From contig JAJEKV010000030.1 of NCBI GenBank assembly GCA_021234155.1, positions 15,242,003 through 15,306,002 of the forward strand: a stretch of DNA of 64,000 nt, in the 5' to 3' direction. Position 1 is the stretch's first letter. Each line of letters begins with the position of its first letter. The notes under the pieces are model-generated. The model was not told where the DNA came from. It searched no databases and saw nothing but the letters and a program-made list of their open reading frames with translations. Origin of the DNA: Isoetes taiwanensis (taxonomy: Eukaryota; Streptophyta; Lycopodiopsida; Isoetales; Isoetaceae). A program made the position numbers and the translations under genes. Below are positions 31,600 through 44,660 of the stretch, piece after piece.

Positions 31600-34500
31600 C
31601 ATCAGCTGTTTTTAATCTCAACCATTAGATTTCTTAATTTCGCATCAGACGGCCATGAAAATTAGAAAGTCCTTGAAAATCACTTCTCTTCTTCTGCTTG
31701 CTCGACTTTCTTCTAGGCAGATGAGCAGCTGCGTAGCCCCTTCGACTTGAGCCCTGCGCAGGGGAGTAGAAAACCGGCCATTCATGCAATCTGTGAACTA
31801 GGTATGCTTGTTGTTCTTTGTTCCCGTGGCTATGTCAGATTTCGAAAAAAAAGGGAGCTTGAAATAAAGGGGCTCGTAGGGACGTAATGATGCACTAGCA
31901 GCTATTTCGCAATTCAATTCCGTCTGCCACTCTGGTCCTTGATTCTGAGATTCTGACCTACTACTGGTATGAATCAATAAGCTTTACATTTTTGTAGCTA
32001 GGGTGTCAATTAGAGTATGCAAAATTTTAGCTTGAAGATGTACTTAAACGACAGGAGAGCCTGTGATAGATTGATGCATCGATTGCTTGCAAAATTTTTG
32101 CAATTTCTGAGCTTTGGCATCCAGACTTTATGCTAAAATGCCTAGGAAAGAACTTCCCATGATTAGAAATGCATGTTTTTGGATTCTGTTAAAGCTGTTG
32201 CTCATTCTGCTAATGCCACTCTAATCTCTCTGAGGTAAGTAATGCAGAAGTCCATATTTCCTAGAACATAATGAGTGTACTTATGTTCTCTATGGTTATG
32301 GAGCAGTAGTTAATCAAGTTCGTTGCACTCTGGACCTTGTATTGGGAAGAAAGATCTCTTTATCTTAAGATTTGTCGTGCAGTATGCAAAACAATCCCAT
32401 TGGAGAGTTGTGAAAGAGAGTTTTTGCTTAGGTGTTGAAATGTTCCCTAAGAAATATTCACTGCTAGTTCCAATGTAGGGAAGCTGAAGGCATTGTGTAG
32501 TGGCTTTTGATAGTGAGTTCTAAACTGCAGGAAATACCATACCTAGGGCTGTCTCGTCAGAGAGAAGATAGGCTTCAAGCTTGTTGAGGAAGGAAGGCAG
32601 TTCTAAAAGGGAGAGAAACTATGACCATAGTCTCCACTTTACGAGGAAGGATTGGCACATGGATGTGACTAACATTGTGAGGGGTGGATGTAGTAACGAG
32701 TGGACTAAGGAGCTCAAGTAACCCTGAAAAAGACAAACACCAAACATCAGAACCCAACACCATTGCGATCCAAATTTCTTGTCTTGATTTTCCTCCAGAT
32801 GGCATGCTACCACTACCAGCAGAGCAGCTTCTATAATACTATGCTTTGTCCAGTTCAATTCTGAACTTAAGATCAGTGGAGAAATCTAATTGCAGGCTTG
32901 GTATATTGAATAGTGATGAAAGGAAGGCAGGATGTCGACCAAAGTTGACTTCACAACCATGAGTGGGAGGAAGGTGTCTTGCATCATCGACAATTATGGA
33001 AATGGAAGGGATCTGGCTGTGTAAAATTTTTGCTGTGCCATAAGGAGCTTTTCATAGTTGAAATTCACTTAGAGAAACAAGGATTACAAGGTAAGAAATC
33101 TCACAATATGGCTTTATATCCTTACAGACTTTGTTGTGATGAAGAGTAGAGGACAGATATAAGCTCCTGCTTAGTAAATGGAGGAGTATAAGGACGTTAG
33201 AACATTTAAAGGCCCTAGTTTCTGCAAAGGCCAGATCACAAGGGCATTATCCAAAATCATGGCATTCCTTGTGATGCATGTTTAGACAAGGGAATTATTG
33301 TTTAGGTAAGAAGTGAGGTATCTTATATGTATCGCCGGCAGATGCAATTTGTATGTCTTTGCATTTTTATGTAGATGACAGAACATTATGTCTGGTGAAT
33401 AATGAATGAAATTTTGATGCTTGCAGTGGTGCAGAGATCTATTCAATGTATGTTGGAGAAGTTGAAGCACTTGTGCGTGAAACGTTTGGTCGAGCGCGTT
33501 TATGATGGGATTGCTTTTAGAAGGTATTAATGATGGTTCTTGTTTTCTCAAGGTCGCTCTGTTTTGGCATTTCAGTCTTGATCTACTTGGCATATTGATT
33601 CACATGCTTGTTTACATCTGCTATATATACAATTTCACGTTTCTTAGGCGCGATATTTTGTTTATCTGATACAGTAGCTTGCAGACTACTTGTACATTGC
33701 TTTAAATTCAGTTGATTTACATACTTGTTTGCACATGCTATCTACGAGAATCATTGTACAATTTAACATGTCTTAGCCACGATCTGTGAGAATTGCTGCA
33801 ATTCTCAGTTAATGAAGGAATAGCAGAATAATTGTGTCACATTGCAATCTAGAATCTATAAGAGAAAAATATTCAATGTTTCTTAGTCCAGCTCTATGCT
33901 GTTTTAGAAGGCAGTCTCCTAATGGACATTCCAAGTGTAATGGATGCTAATGGCCCATAAGATATAACGTGATGGTGTTCGAGGCCACAAGACTGGTTGG
34001 TATGGAAGTAGAAAATGGCCCATTTCACCATTCAAGCGCAAATGGGCCTGTTGAAGGCCATTCCAAAGATATAAAAGGCAAGAGGAGGAAGCTCCATCCA
34101 TTTGATGCCTATGTGGCACTTATGTGGCATACAAAAGAGTTTTTATAATCTTGGGAGGGGAGCAGGCAATGTGGGCTGAGATATGCAATAATTTCCTTCC
34201 CTTCCTTTTTATGTAACCTTACCAATTACTCATAATCATTATTCAATGCCAGGCCCAAAAGATGGGACCTTTTGTTGTGTTCTAAGCCCTTCCAAAGTTT
34301 TATTTTGTCATAGTAAGCTCATCTGTTGGAACATAAAATTTCCCCAACTATCTAGTCTGTAGCACTTGAAACTGTCACCAAGTCCACATTGCCAGCCAAC
34401 ATGCCAAAGGAGAATCCTCTGGTCCCGTAGAAGAGTTGAGTTAGAATTCAGGTATAAAAACTGCAGCTTGTGGATGGTGTCAAATTGCCCAACTAAAGTG

Positions 34501-37500
34501 GTCCCAAGGAGATTTTTAATAGTTCTGCAACGGATAAACATGGACCTCTCTAGCAGATTGTTGTCATGTATTTGACATGGTGTAATAAATGTTGTCATTT
34601 AGCAGGCAGCACCATTAGGATGATACTTTCATGACCTTTGTGAACATATTGCTAGAGAGCAAGGAAAGAATGTTGACAACTGATTTAAGATCTCTGCGCA
34701 TTTGGAGCTTAAGTTTCCATTCCGGCCTCTTCTCAAGAGGGCTCTTGGTTGTACTGCCATGCTGCATATAGAAAGCTGCCAGCCAGACTTAGGAGCACCA
34801 TCGTTGACTCGCACATATTGCTCTTACCACCACAAAGGAGATCGCTTGTTTCACCATTTGGTCCAACTGTTTTTGCATATTGATTTATGCAACTTCAAGG
34901 GAACCTTGCAGATTACACATGAGAGACACTGCAAGCACTGCAAGCACTGCAACAAATATGGTATGGGTATTGCCTACCCGATCCAAGTCCTTGTTCATGT
35001 CTTCAAATGTGACTCTTGTACTGTTCCTATAGAACATTCTGTCATTTTCTGTCATGTTTAAAGGTACAGGGCTAGTCATCTTAGACTTGTGTAACAATGG
35101 GCATGGCCTTTATACTTCTAGCATGATCCAGCACAGGCATGAGGCATCATTGGGATACAGTGTATGGACAAGTGTATGGACAGTAAGAAAAACTCCATCA
35201 TAAAAGTTCATCATGTTGCCTATGATATGTGTATGTCACGTGTAGCCAAGACTGGTAAGGATTGCTCGGTTTATATTGATCCTAGATTTTTGCAGAGAGT
35301 ATTTAAAAGTAGTATCAGGTTAAATCCCATTTAATTTTGATCGCAAATGCTTTGCCTCTATTCTATAATTGATGATAATGCGAAAAGTTCCATTTCTCAC
35401 ATGATAGAGAAAGATGGAATAAGAGTATATCATATTTGGTCAGAGTTTGGCCAATTGAGGCCCAAAAAATGGACTGAAGCCAATTCCTCGAGTAAGGCCA
35501 ATTATATGTTTTACTGACTTTTTTGTCTGATTAAGTTTATCAAATTTCATTTGATTTGTGATGTTTCTATCAGCTCAAGCAGAATGTTTCTACGCAGCAT
35601 CAAAGCTGCTCTAACATGCGTCAGCCCTTCTACATCTAACCATTACTCAGCCCTTCTACATCTAACCATTACTGTTCTGTCAACCACGACCAAATTTGGG
35701 TACTCCAGTTCTAAGACCAGGCCAAAAATTGGTGTTGTCAACATTTTAGTCTGTTCCCAGGGGTCAGGGGTCGGGAGTATTGGGGACACCCAAACACGTT
35801 CCAAATGAAGTTAGGATGCTACCAGGAACCAAGATTTATCATCCTTTGGGATGCCACTTGTGAATTCAATGCTTTGGCAAGCTTAATAAAGGTCAATGTA
35901 AACTTGTAGTTTTCTAGTTATAAATTTGAATAAAGGTTAATGTAAACTTGGAAGGTTTTCTAGTTATAAATTTGAACGATGCAAGATCTAGGTTTTTAGA
36001 ATCGCAGAATTGACGATTGCAGGGAACTTTGTTACAATGAGAGATGGTTTTGGAATTTCTCTTGTCTTTCTCTTATCTACTTACACTTGATTAAGGTAAT
36101 ATTTATGGACTTTTGTTTGCACCTATCCTAGCCATCATAGCTACGCGTGATAATTCAAATGTCATGCCACTTCAATTCAGGCTGCCTAGGCCTGATATGT
36201 AAATTTCTGTAATCATCTACCTTGCATGTGGGGTTAAACTTTTTTCTTACCAATGCATTGACAACACAATACAATTATATGATATCCTACAAATAGCTTC
36301 TTAAATAAATGCTACAACTTCTTAAATAAATGCTACAACTTAGACATTTATACGTTTGCTATTTGTGCAAACCAACTCAAGATCTTAGACAAGCAATAAT
36401 TGCAAGAAAAAACTATCAACCTCTACTAATGTAGCACTGGGACTAATTTAAGGAGCGTTTAGCAACCATCTTTAGTGCAAGCTAGTTCGCATGTTTCATA
36501 TTGACTTCCAAGTAGTTTTAGATCATATAAGGTCTTTTCAAGTATATGTGGCTTTGCTAACCTTTGCATGGACAATAGGGTCTATTTGTTTTGCAAGAGT
36601 CCCCAATTTGATTGTTGGAAAATTAGAAATCTTTCTATTTTCTACATTTGTCAATTTTCCTTTATTATATTTTCCAATTTTCCTTTGTTCGTACTACCTT
36701 ACCCTTTGCCCCAAGCCTCCACCACATGCACGTCAAGTGAATGCTGGTCGAGTACAGGCACTAGGGGCCCAGATCTTCAAGAGAACATTCCATTTCAAGG
36801 CTTTGGCACGCCATGGCCGGGGCACAAGAGCCAAAGCTCCCACGATAGAAGGCAACGCAATCATGGTCGTGAGGAGGGCATTCGCCTGGCTCTGCATGCG
36901 TGATGCTCTCGCGAATAAGGGGCGAGGAGCAGCGATCGTCGTCGCGTAATCACGACGGCGGACTTCTAGCCGAACAAAATGCTGCTAATGTACCCGCTTC
37001 AAAATTTGTGGTAATCCCCGCCCGTAGGTATGAGGGGAGGTACATTTCAAAGCGCCGCCCGCTGGCGTGGATTCTTCCTATCAGGGACCCAATAAGGGAT
37101 GCACAATGTAAGATTTATATATTAACACATATCAAATTAGCATGCCGCTTATTTTGACATGATTGTGTTGTGGGGTTTGTGGAGTTTACATGATTTAACC
37201 ATAAAGCTTTGGTCTCCATTCTTGTATACTTGGGAAGTGCATCAACTTACTGGACAATACTTGGAATATACTTGATATTCTTCTCCATTTTCTATAGGGA
37301 AAAGCCTCTCTAGTGCTAATACTTTTTTTATTTACATCTTTAAATCTTCTATGTATATTACTAGCTCTAATGATCATTCTTTTTCTTCTTATGAGATCTG
37401 TATCTTCATTGGCATTCGTTTTCCTTATGTGTATAATTCCTGTTCGCTCATAAGTTCATTTGGCATCATATCAAATCAGTAATGGGAAGTTAACATGCAA

Positions 37501-39120
37501 TTCTTTAACATCCATATTATTTTTCAATGGATTTCAAGCCTTCGCAGGCATATTGGTACGCTCTGATATAAGAAAAAAAAAACCTTTAAGAAGGTTGCTT
37601 ATGTCTATTCTATTCTATATAAGTTAAATTCCAAAATAGTGTCTATTCTCAGTGAGAAGGTTTCTTCCATCTAAACTCCATGATTTGTCAACGTATTTCA
37701 GTATACTATCTTGAAGATTATTCGTTCTCTCTTTTTCTGTAGCAATAAAAGTAGCTTATCATTACCAAAAGCCATATTGTGCGCCTAATGGTCTAGAGGC
37801 TGGGTATGCAAAATATCTTGATGTAGACGTAAAAATTGTAGCATAACTCTATCATTTGGGTACAATCAATCTCTTTAATGATGTCCTATGGACTTGCCGC
37901 GACGCGAATTCTTCCTATCACAATGTAAGATTCATATATTAATACAAATTAAATTAGCATGCTGCCGAAATTCAAATTACTATAATTAAAGTAACACAAA
38001 TCCATCTACCTAGCCTTCTTCCCAACCCTGCAGTTCTACTAGTTTTCTCCGTTGATTGACGTGCTTATACTACATGCTTTTTATTAGTCGACCACCTGTT
38101 ACGTAATGGTCTGTTTTTAGATTTCACGTCAGTTCAGAAAAAAACACTATGACACGAAACAAAGCCTGACAGCTTTTCTGAAACAAAGGCGTGGATGGGG
38201 CCTGCAACTACGTTCTAAAAGCTAAAGTATTCACACTTAATGTATAGTAATATAAACCATCAAAATTCCGTAACACAGCTTTGTGTCCTTTTGTGTCCTT
38301 GGGTAACGAAATTTAGAGGAACAACATGTACACCAAAGATTACGCAAAAAGACACTGTAAACGCTGCATCCCCATTTAAAATGCAAGAACTAATGATCAG
38401 TAAAGATTTTAGACTTCACAATCTCTATAACCTGCACAAATTTTTATATACAGCCTCAGATAAATTTAGCTTCCTGGTTCTTATATATATTTAACCACGT
38501 TTTTGCCATAATATCAAATCGGGATTTACATTTATATCTGGAATGTGTCAACATGAACAATATCTATTGCAGCTAATCTATGCTGCGCCATTTATCAGTT
38601 CAATTTTGAGAAGGTAGCACCTATCCACGTAAAACTAGAGTGGAGAAAGCACATTTAACATACATATTCAAAGCAGCCTCAAGTATGAAATGACAGGTCC
38701 CAACCAAAGATGATCCCCTGAGGGTAACTATTTCACATAGCAGAGTAGTGAGAGCACCATACGACAAACATGCACGAGTTGCAAGTAGCAAATGAACGCA
38801 CAATGTGCAATAAATGGAAATATTTAACTACTAGTATTTGAAATGTGTACATGCATATAAATGCCTATATGTTTAAAATGCTGAAGGTTATTTCATTTCC
38901 CTTGAGGCTTCTGAATGACAATTTGTCACAGGTCTCCTGAGTGATAACTTAAATTTCTTGCATGATTTGACAGCAATTAATGTCAAAGAACCTTGTTATC
39001 TACTTCAGTTTGGCAGGGACAAATCTGGTTTCCAGGTTAAAAATATGCAATACCCTCTCACATGCAAAATAAAATCAATTAGAAACATTTATATGCATAC
39101 AAAAACAGTGCTTACCAATG
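31600..39120. other. Long stretch without a supportable gene
   Basis: I read this on both strands and found no domain I trust. Minor items: a TCTAACCATTACT...CAGCCCTTCTACA duplication at about 35617-35672, a TTCTAGTTATAAATTTGA duplication at about 35912 and 35955, a CTTCTTAAATAAATGCTACA duplication at about 36297-36341, a GC-rich 152-codon frame at 36491-36949 with no domain, and weak leucine-rich-repeat-like words on the minus strand near 34300-34600. Decayed genes could be present but cannot be shown. Confidence 0.3.
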
Positions 39121-39123
39121 AAC

Positions 39124-39440
39124 TCATCGACCAGACAATGCCCGCTCCATGATAACATCGTACTCAATCTCAGTATAGTCAGTTGCTTACAACTCCAAAT
39201 GAACTCCATCGAGTTCTTTTCGAAACTTTTCCTTGGAGCTAGCATAGATTATCTTTGCCTTAATTTTAGCTGTATCTGGAGACCTATGTTTGAGAAGTAT
39301 TCAGAGCAGGAAAAAGAAATAGTAAGCTATGGCAGAGAGTAAGAGAGTGGGAAACTAATACCAAGCAATAAAGAAGATTTTGCTCTTCCGACAGTTGTCC
39401 TCGGTTACAAAATCTAAATCAAATACAGCATATCTACAAT
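39124..39440 (-). pseudogene. Actin-depolymerising factor (ADF/cofilin) relic, last two exons
   Basis: The minus strand from about 39440 reads [20 protein letters not shown] and IFFIAW up to a GTATTAG donor. After an ACATAG acceptor at 39284-39286 it resumes [31 protein letters not shown], a TAA at 39187-39189, then ATDYTEIEYDVIMERALSGR and a stop. This is the C-terminal half of plant ADF, which severs actin filaments: the YAV-x-D-x-DFVTE strand, IFFIAWSPD, and the K-M/I-YASSK-x-x-F-x-R/K-ELDG actin-binding helix. The TAA replaces the usual Gln of ELQATD. The N-terminal half is missing; upstream on the same strand lies an unrelated MenA relic. Confidence 0.85.
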
Positions 39441-39509
39441 CAGTCCACAATAAAAAATAATAATTGCAAATTAGTCCACAATAAAAAATAATGAATCAAA
39501 TATAGGTAG

Positions 39510-40760
39510 CTGACAACCAGTGGCCACATCTTCCCAATTGCTGCATCACCCTTGATCTAGTTTTGTATGAAAAGTTGACATGAGTCGTATGAAAAATAAA
39601 ATGGTATGTAGCCTTCTAAATTGTGATATCTATTACCTGATGAAAGTGCCTGTTGAAAGTTGTGGTAGCAAGAGTCCGAATGCTAAAAAACAAAGGGGTT
39701 CTTCCAGACCTTTGTAATTGTGCCGAAATGGAGGGCACTGCCAGTACATCCATAGTCATCAACAGTAGGCAAATTTTTCAATGAACTTGGCAGCATGAAG
39801 AAATGGGCTATTATATTGCTGATTTTTAGATGCTGGCACCTAATCTTTTAGCTCCCAACAATGAAATCACATACTGCAAAATTTGAGCTTGACCGCCAAC
39901 ATACTTGGAAATGATCTACACTAATTTATTAAGAATACTGACTCCAGAATATCGTTGTTGCATGCATTGTTTGGTCCATTTATAGTCCACCAGAAAAAAT
40001 GTCATATTGGCTACCTGATATATGTAACCACATAGAATGGCAAGCCGTAATAGAGCAAAGACACGAAGATCATGGGAGAAAAGCGTGCCTCCTGCTATTC
40101 CTACAAATCCAACTACAAGGGAGAGATATGCAGCATACAAAACACCGTTTTGGCTGTAAGGTGAACAGATTCTTATATGTGGAAAAAATTGATCCGTTAA
40201 AATTAAGGTCTATAAGAAGCATTACCTTTCAGTAATATTTACAACAGATTCCTTCTTCTCCTTATCAACTCGTGTTTCGGCATCATATGCATCATTACTG
40301 CAATGTACGAAAAATAAATATCTTTCATAATGTCATTTGGGAGAATTACAACCATGAACGCTTTCTTACCTCAGGTTTAGCTAGGTTATAACTAGAATTG
40401 ATGAAACTAGAAGGAGCCAGTACTCCTTTGCATCAAATATTCATGTCTTAAAGAAAGAAATTGCAGATCCTACCTGGAGGCCCAAAGAAAAAGGTTTATA
40501 GGTAACTTTGCTGCCCGCCAGAGGAGTTTGTGCTTACTGAGTTCCTCTATCTGCTGTTCTTTCTTTTCTGCAACACCCCTTTGCCGAAATTGCTCGCTGC
40601 TATATCTTCTCAAAGATAGAAAAGGAGAGCAAGGGAGTCCAGAAGATGGAATATAAAATGGTGAAGAAATAAGGAATGCAAGATTGGAGCTTCGGTCTGC
40701 CTTGCAGGTCGCTGGTTAGCCGGTTCAAACATCCACGATCCAAAACGTCTGGCAATGACG
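39510..40760 (-). pseudogene. 1,4-dihydroxy-2-naphthoate phytyltransferase (MenA/ABC4-type) relic
   Basis: Membrane prenyltransferase of the UbiA family that makes the phylloquinone precursor in plastids. Exon 1 (about 40760-40370): Ser-rich transit-like start, then SKHKLLWRAAKLPI, VGSAISFF, and SILVIT-stop-LNL. Exon 2 (40297-40226): NDAYDAETRVDKEKKESVVN, the NDxxDxxxD metal-binding motif with its third Asp as D in RVDK. Exon 3 (40153-40015): YAAYLSLVVGFVGIAGG to CGYIYQ. Exon 4 (39737-39637): CPPFRHNYKGLEEPLCFLAF. Exon 5 piece (about 39555-39511): GDAAIGKMWPLVV. Breaks: TGA at 40441-40443, TAG at 40381-40383 (usual Trp), a 1-base shift after KLPI, another in exon 5. Introns are retained, so this is a decayed genomic copy, not a retrocopy. 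The C-terminal quarter is missing. Confidence 0.88.
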
Positions 40761-42415
40761 AAATGAAATCCCTCCTTCAAAAGAAGCTTGAGCACTTACT
40801 TAGAAAATCGGCCCAGCCCTAGATCAATCTAGCCCGATCCCCTCCGGAGTTAGCCTCGGATGCGCAAGCGGAACATATTGGAGATTTCAGCCGGTTAGCC
40901 GGTTTGCACAGCATCCGCCTAACATCGATGGTGACCGCCAGTTTACAGGAAATAGGAGGTTTTGAGCAGTCACCAGCATATCTTAGGGATATTCTAGCAT
41001 ATACCTAGGATATGCCAAAAGCCCACATAAACAAGGGTTTGCCCCCCTAGGGGCAACCCAAAAAATTACGTGTCGGAACAAGTATTGAACTGAAGTGAAA
41101 AAAGAAGAAGAAAAAGAACAAGGTGATCGGTCGAACCTGTAACCCGAAATTACGGTACCCAACTTCCATTCCGGGTTGTAGGCCTAGCCACGTGTCAACA
41201 TATAAATGCACCTTAGACAAAAAAGTCCACCCTATTTCTATATTGAAGGGGCATGTGCTTCATTATATGCCCTTCAAAATAAAGTACATTTCTGTCAAGC
41301 ACCCTACATATGTGTAAATACATCCAAAGATCCACTTCAGAATGAAGTGTGCTTCTCTCATGTGCCCTTTGCATATAATGAAGCTCTTATATAATATCTT
41401 GTAATGTTTTTTATAATAGGTTTCAAAATACTATTTTTATGTGTCACCACACTTACTTATGAATTTGAAGCATTAGTATTTCACAGCTTTTAAAAACTTT
41501 GATTTTTACTTGTTCTTTATCTAATCTTTCATCAGCTATCTTATTAGTGCTATTGCAAGATTAACTCCAGGTTAACTCTTGCATTTCTAGAGACCTTGCC
41601 TCATACTACACTATTTATGGCTAATTGGTTCATGTATTTTTTCATGAATTCCATTTGGATTCTCTATCACGACTCTTAGAGTTAATTCTTTTGTTTCAAG
41701 CATTATCAAGAATCCTCAGCCAAATCCAGGATAAGCCCCCTCTTGGTTTTATCACAAAAAATACAAATAGCGTATCCCTTAAGAATGCCATTTTATGGGC
41801 AAAACACACACAATTTATAGTGTAATGCTTGGTCTTGAAAGAGGTTCGAAAATAGCAGGCATGTATCCCAGATTAAGTTTTCTACAAATTATCTGATACA
41901 TCTTGGGAACCCAGCCACATACATAAACACTAGTTTGATAATAAGGAGGTTTGGTTCAGACTCTGCCATGTATGGGCCTTATAAACTATGTCGTTGCATA
42001 TCTGGCCCTGCCAGGACAACTTACCTTCAACAATCTACATGTCCTTATTATGTGAACCCATTAATTACCCATGCCTTGGGTTCCACATTCACATTCCAAT
42101 TCCCTACCAATTTTTCTTCGAGAAGTTTGTGTTAATTCTAATAAGCGATCTATCTTCATAAAAAATATCCTAGACCACCATGTGATAAGTTTGATGTTGC
42201 TATTGCATTCCTTAACAACCTAGCGCTCAAATTTTAAGGCTGAGATTAGATCTCAGCCATTGGTTGCAAGAGTGTTACCCACTAGTAACACATTAAAAAG
42301 TGCATAAACACCTAGTTTGTTATGCCAAATGGCTATAAACACCTAGCTTGTTATGAAAACCAACATAAAACCACCACAAAACCATTATAAACCTCTCGGG
42401 CCCAGGTTGTTAAGG
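40761..42415. other. Intergenic sequence without a supported gene
   Basis: A small palindrome TTGCCCCCCTAGGGGCAA lies at about 41039-41057 and a CACGTG core near 41190. No coding domain recognised. Confidence 0.35.
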
Positions 42416-42418
42416 CGG

Positions 42419-42522
42419 ATAACACCCTAGAACTCGGGTGTTATGCCCTACTATAACAAACTCGGGCCTCCGGCCCTCGTTTGTTATAATAAGGCATAAT
42501 ACCCTCGTTCCAAGGTATTATT
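42419..42522. repeat. Compound imperfect palindrome (~104 bp)
   Basis: The outer arms ATAACACCCTAGAACTCGGG plus TGTTATGCC and, from the right in reverse, ATAATACCTTGGAACGAGGG plus TATTATGCC pair along about 29 bases. Inside, TATAACAAA...GGCC pairs with GGCC...TTTGTTATA around a 3-base loop. Each outer arm is also a small hairpin by itself. Confidence 0.75.
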
Positions 42523-42684
42523 ACTCTCATCTTGATTATTCTTTCTTGTGCCTAGGAAACCTTTTCCTCCCCCCTTCAAAAAGTTAGCTAATCAAGCAAT
42601 CCTTTGGAAGTGAATTTTAAAGCTATATGCATCCAATTTACAACTTAACATAGAAGTTATCTAATATTCAGTTTGGATGATATG

Positions 42685-42800
42685 CTTATAGGAGTTTTGA
42701 TCACTCCCTAAGCCCTGCTTATAGGAGTTTTGACTCAACTCCCTAAGCCTTGCTTAGAGTTTTGGGCACTCCCTAAGCCCTGCTTATAGGAAGTTTTTAG
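42685..42800. repeat. Short tandem repeat, ~40-45 bp period
   Basis: Three copies of CTCCCTAAGCC(C/T)TGCTTA followed by TAGGAGTTTTG or AGAGTTTTGGGCA. CCAAGCCTTGCTT-like words recur again near 43420 and 43575. Confidence 0.7.
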
Positions 42801-44074
42801 GGCCAGATGCTTATCACACAAAACAGACTCTTCCAAGATAGTCAAATTTCTTGGTTAGTACTTAAATATACGTACTTTAGCATTTTAAGCAACAATTTTT
42901 ACAATTGATATTTGGCATGTTGCGTTTGTTTCAGGTTTAATTCTAATCATATTGCTTCCAGAGACAACACCATCTTTTGGTCCTTAGAATATTTTTAACC
43001 TATACTAGACCTTTGTTTAGTCCAATTTGTTAATTGCAGGCCCAACTCTAATTTACTTATGCTAAATCAAAGGTTGCTTCCAACTACTGTTTTTTCTTTT
43101 CACAATTATAGTCCACTTTATAATTCACTATTTTTCTTACACAACCACCTTGTAGTTGTAGTATGAACTTGATGAATAGAGTTGCCCTAGGCGTACTTAT
43201 TCCCAACATACATTGGCTACACTCTATCATTCCCAATACTAGTGGACAATTAGTAGGGGCGTATCCATAGAGGTTATCTTATAATGACAAATACCCTAGG
43301 TAGTTCCCTTTCAATATTCTCTAGCGATTCTTACATCCTCCTAAAGGAACGAAGCGAAACAACATGGTTACTAAAATTTGATCCACGTTTCAAGTTATGC
43401 ATAAATGCACCTCTATTTCCAAGCCTTGCTTACGAAATTTGCCCAGATGCTTAATCTATAGGTGTGCATTTCAACAAGTGGAACATACCTTTGAAGTTCT
43501 GCTTGAAGTATAAACCCAATTGAAAGTGTGCACTAATGCCCAAACCTTGTTTGAGATGCACTAGAACTTACTTCCAAGCCTTGCTCGAAGTACACATTCT
43601 TGGGTCATTCTTGCCATCAAAGTTAGGTTCGTATATTACTAGGACCACACTTATGCCATGCATAGTCATTGCCCCTTCATATATGAGCCTCCCTTATAGG
43701 GACCTTTCTCGAAAACTATATAACTACACATATAACGTGTCTTATCCATGAGCTAGTAAATGGCGTTTCTCATCAAACCCCTTATGCAACCATAATTCTT
43801 AAATGTTATAGTATAAGGACCCTTGCCTTATATCCAAAAACTCCATTGCCGTGTAATGGAGCGAAAGATTTACATTTCTATAAAGAATTTGGTACATGAT
43901 GGATTTCATTAAGCCCAGCTTAATCAACATCTAAACTCAATACATTTTTTCAGCTTCCTAAGAAGTTGATTTTATGCACTACCCGGTAGTTACATAAACT
44001 ATTTTACCAAAAGTAGTCAACTTGGCAACACACAGTATACCCAAACACTTTATTAAATGTGGGATAAAATACAA
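42801..44074. other. Intergenic sequence without a supported gene
   Basis: Contains scattered words such as CCAAGCCTTGCT and GATGCACTAGAACTTACTTC that suggest an old repeat, but no boundaries can be set. Confidence 0.3.
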
Positions 44075-44660
44075 CTAGTAGGAATCAGGTTTGTTCAACA
44101 TCAAATCACTCTTTTTTTCATCTCGGATGTGGGCAGTCCCGAGCATATAGTGTCCCTTGGCTTTGCAATTATAACAAGCTTCGGCCTCAATCAGTTTCAC
44201 ATGCTTGCTCTCCTGGAGATTAGCATGGCAAGTGTTGACATATCTTTTTAGCCTTTTAGAGGTGGTACTTACTTGCACATCCACATTTGGAGATCTCTTA
44301 AATCTTGCAATCTCCAGGAAAGCTATATCCAAAGCTTTCTTTATAGGACCACCATGTGATCCCAATGTTTCACTTCCATTCAAGATGGACTGAATTACCT
44401 CTCAATTCATCCCAGGGATGGTGGCCGAGCTATCCATTACTATCAAAATTTGAGACCATGTAGATCTCGCACTGTGTAGCTGTTTCCACCACATGAATTA
44501 TGACATCATGCAACTCCTTCACCCTGGTTTTAGTGGCTGCAACTTCTTCCTTCAGGTGGACGATGTTTCGAGCCAAGTCATATAACATCCATTTCAGAAT
44601 GATTCTACTACGATCAAAGAGATCACTCAGTAAGGCTGCAAAAGAGTTCTTCCTCTTTCA
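44075..44660 (-). pseudogene. Gag-like zinc-knuckle protein relic
   Basis: The minus strand from about 44655 reads SFAALLSDLFDRSRIILKWM, LYDLARNIVHLKEEVAATKT, a coiled-coil-like stretch, and ends at a stop near 44440. After a frame change it continues NGSETLGSHGGPIKKALDIA and then CYNCKAKGHYM, the first three ligands of a CX2CX4HX4C knuckle whose last Cys is lost (about 44140). This combination is typical of gag proteins of plant LTR elements, though a host CCHC protein is possible. No LTRs, protease or RT lie next to it. Confidence 0.45.

Noticed and set aside
34300-34600. Minus-strand LQFLYLNSNS, leucine-rich-repeat-like
   Set aside because: Only one short LRR-like word; neighbouring sequence does not continue the repeat or reach a kinase domain.
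36491-36949. 152-codon plus-strand ORF in a GC-rich patch
   Set aside because: No recognisable domain, no splice or promoter context; likely chance.
37770-37830. tRNA-like stretch GCGCCTAATGGTCTAGAGG
   Set aside because: No cloverleaf or TpsiC-type B box follows.
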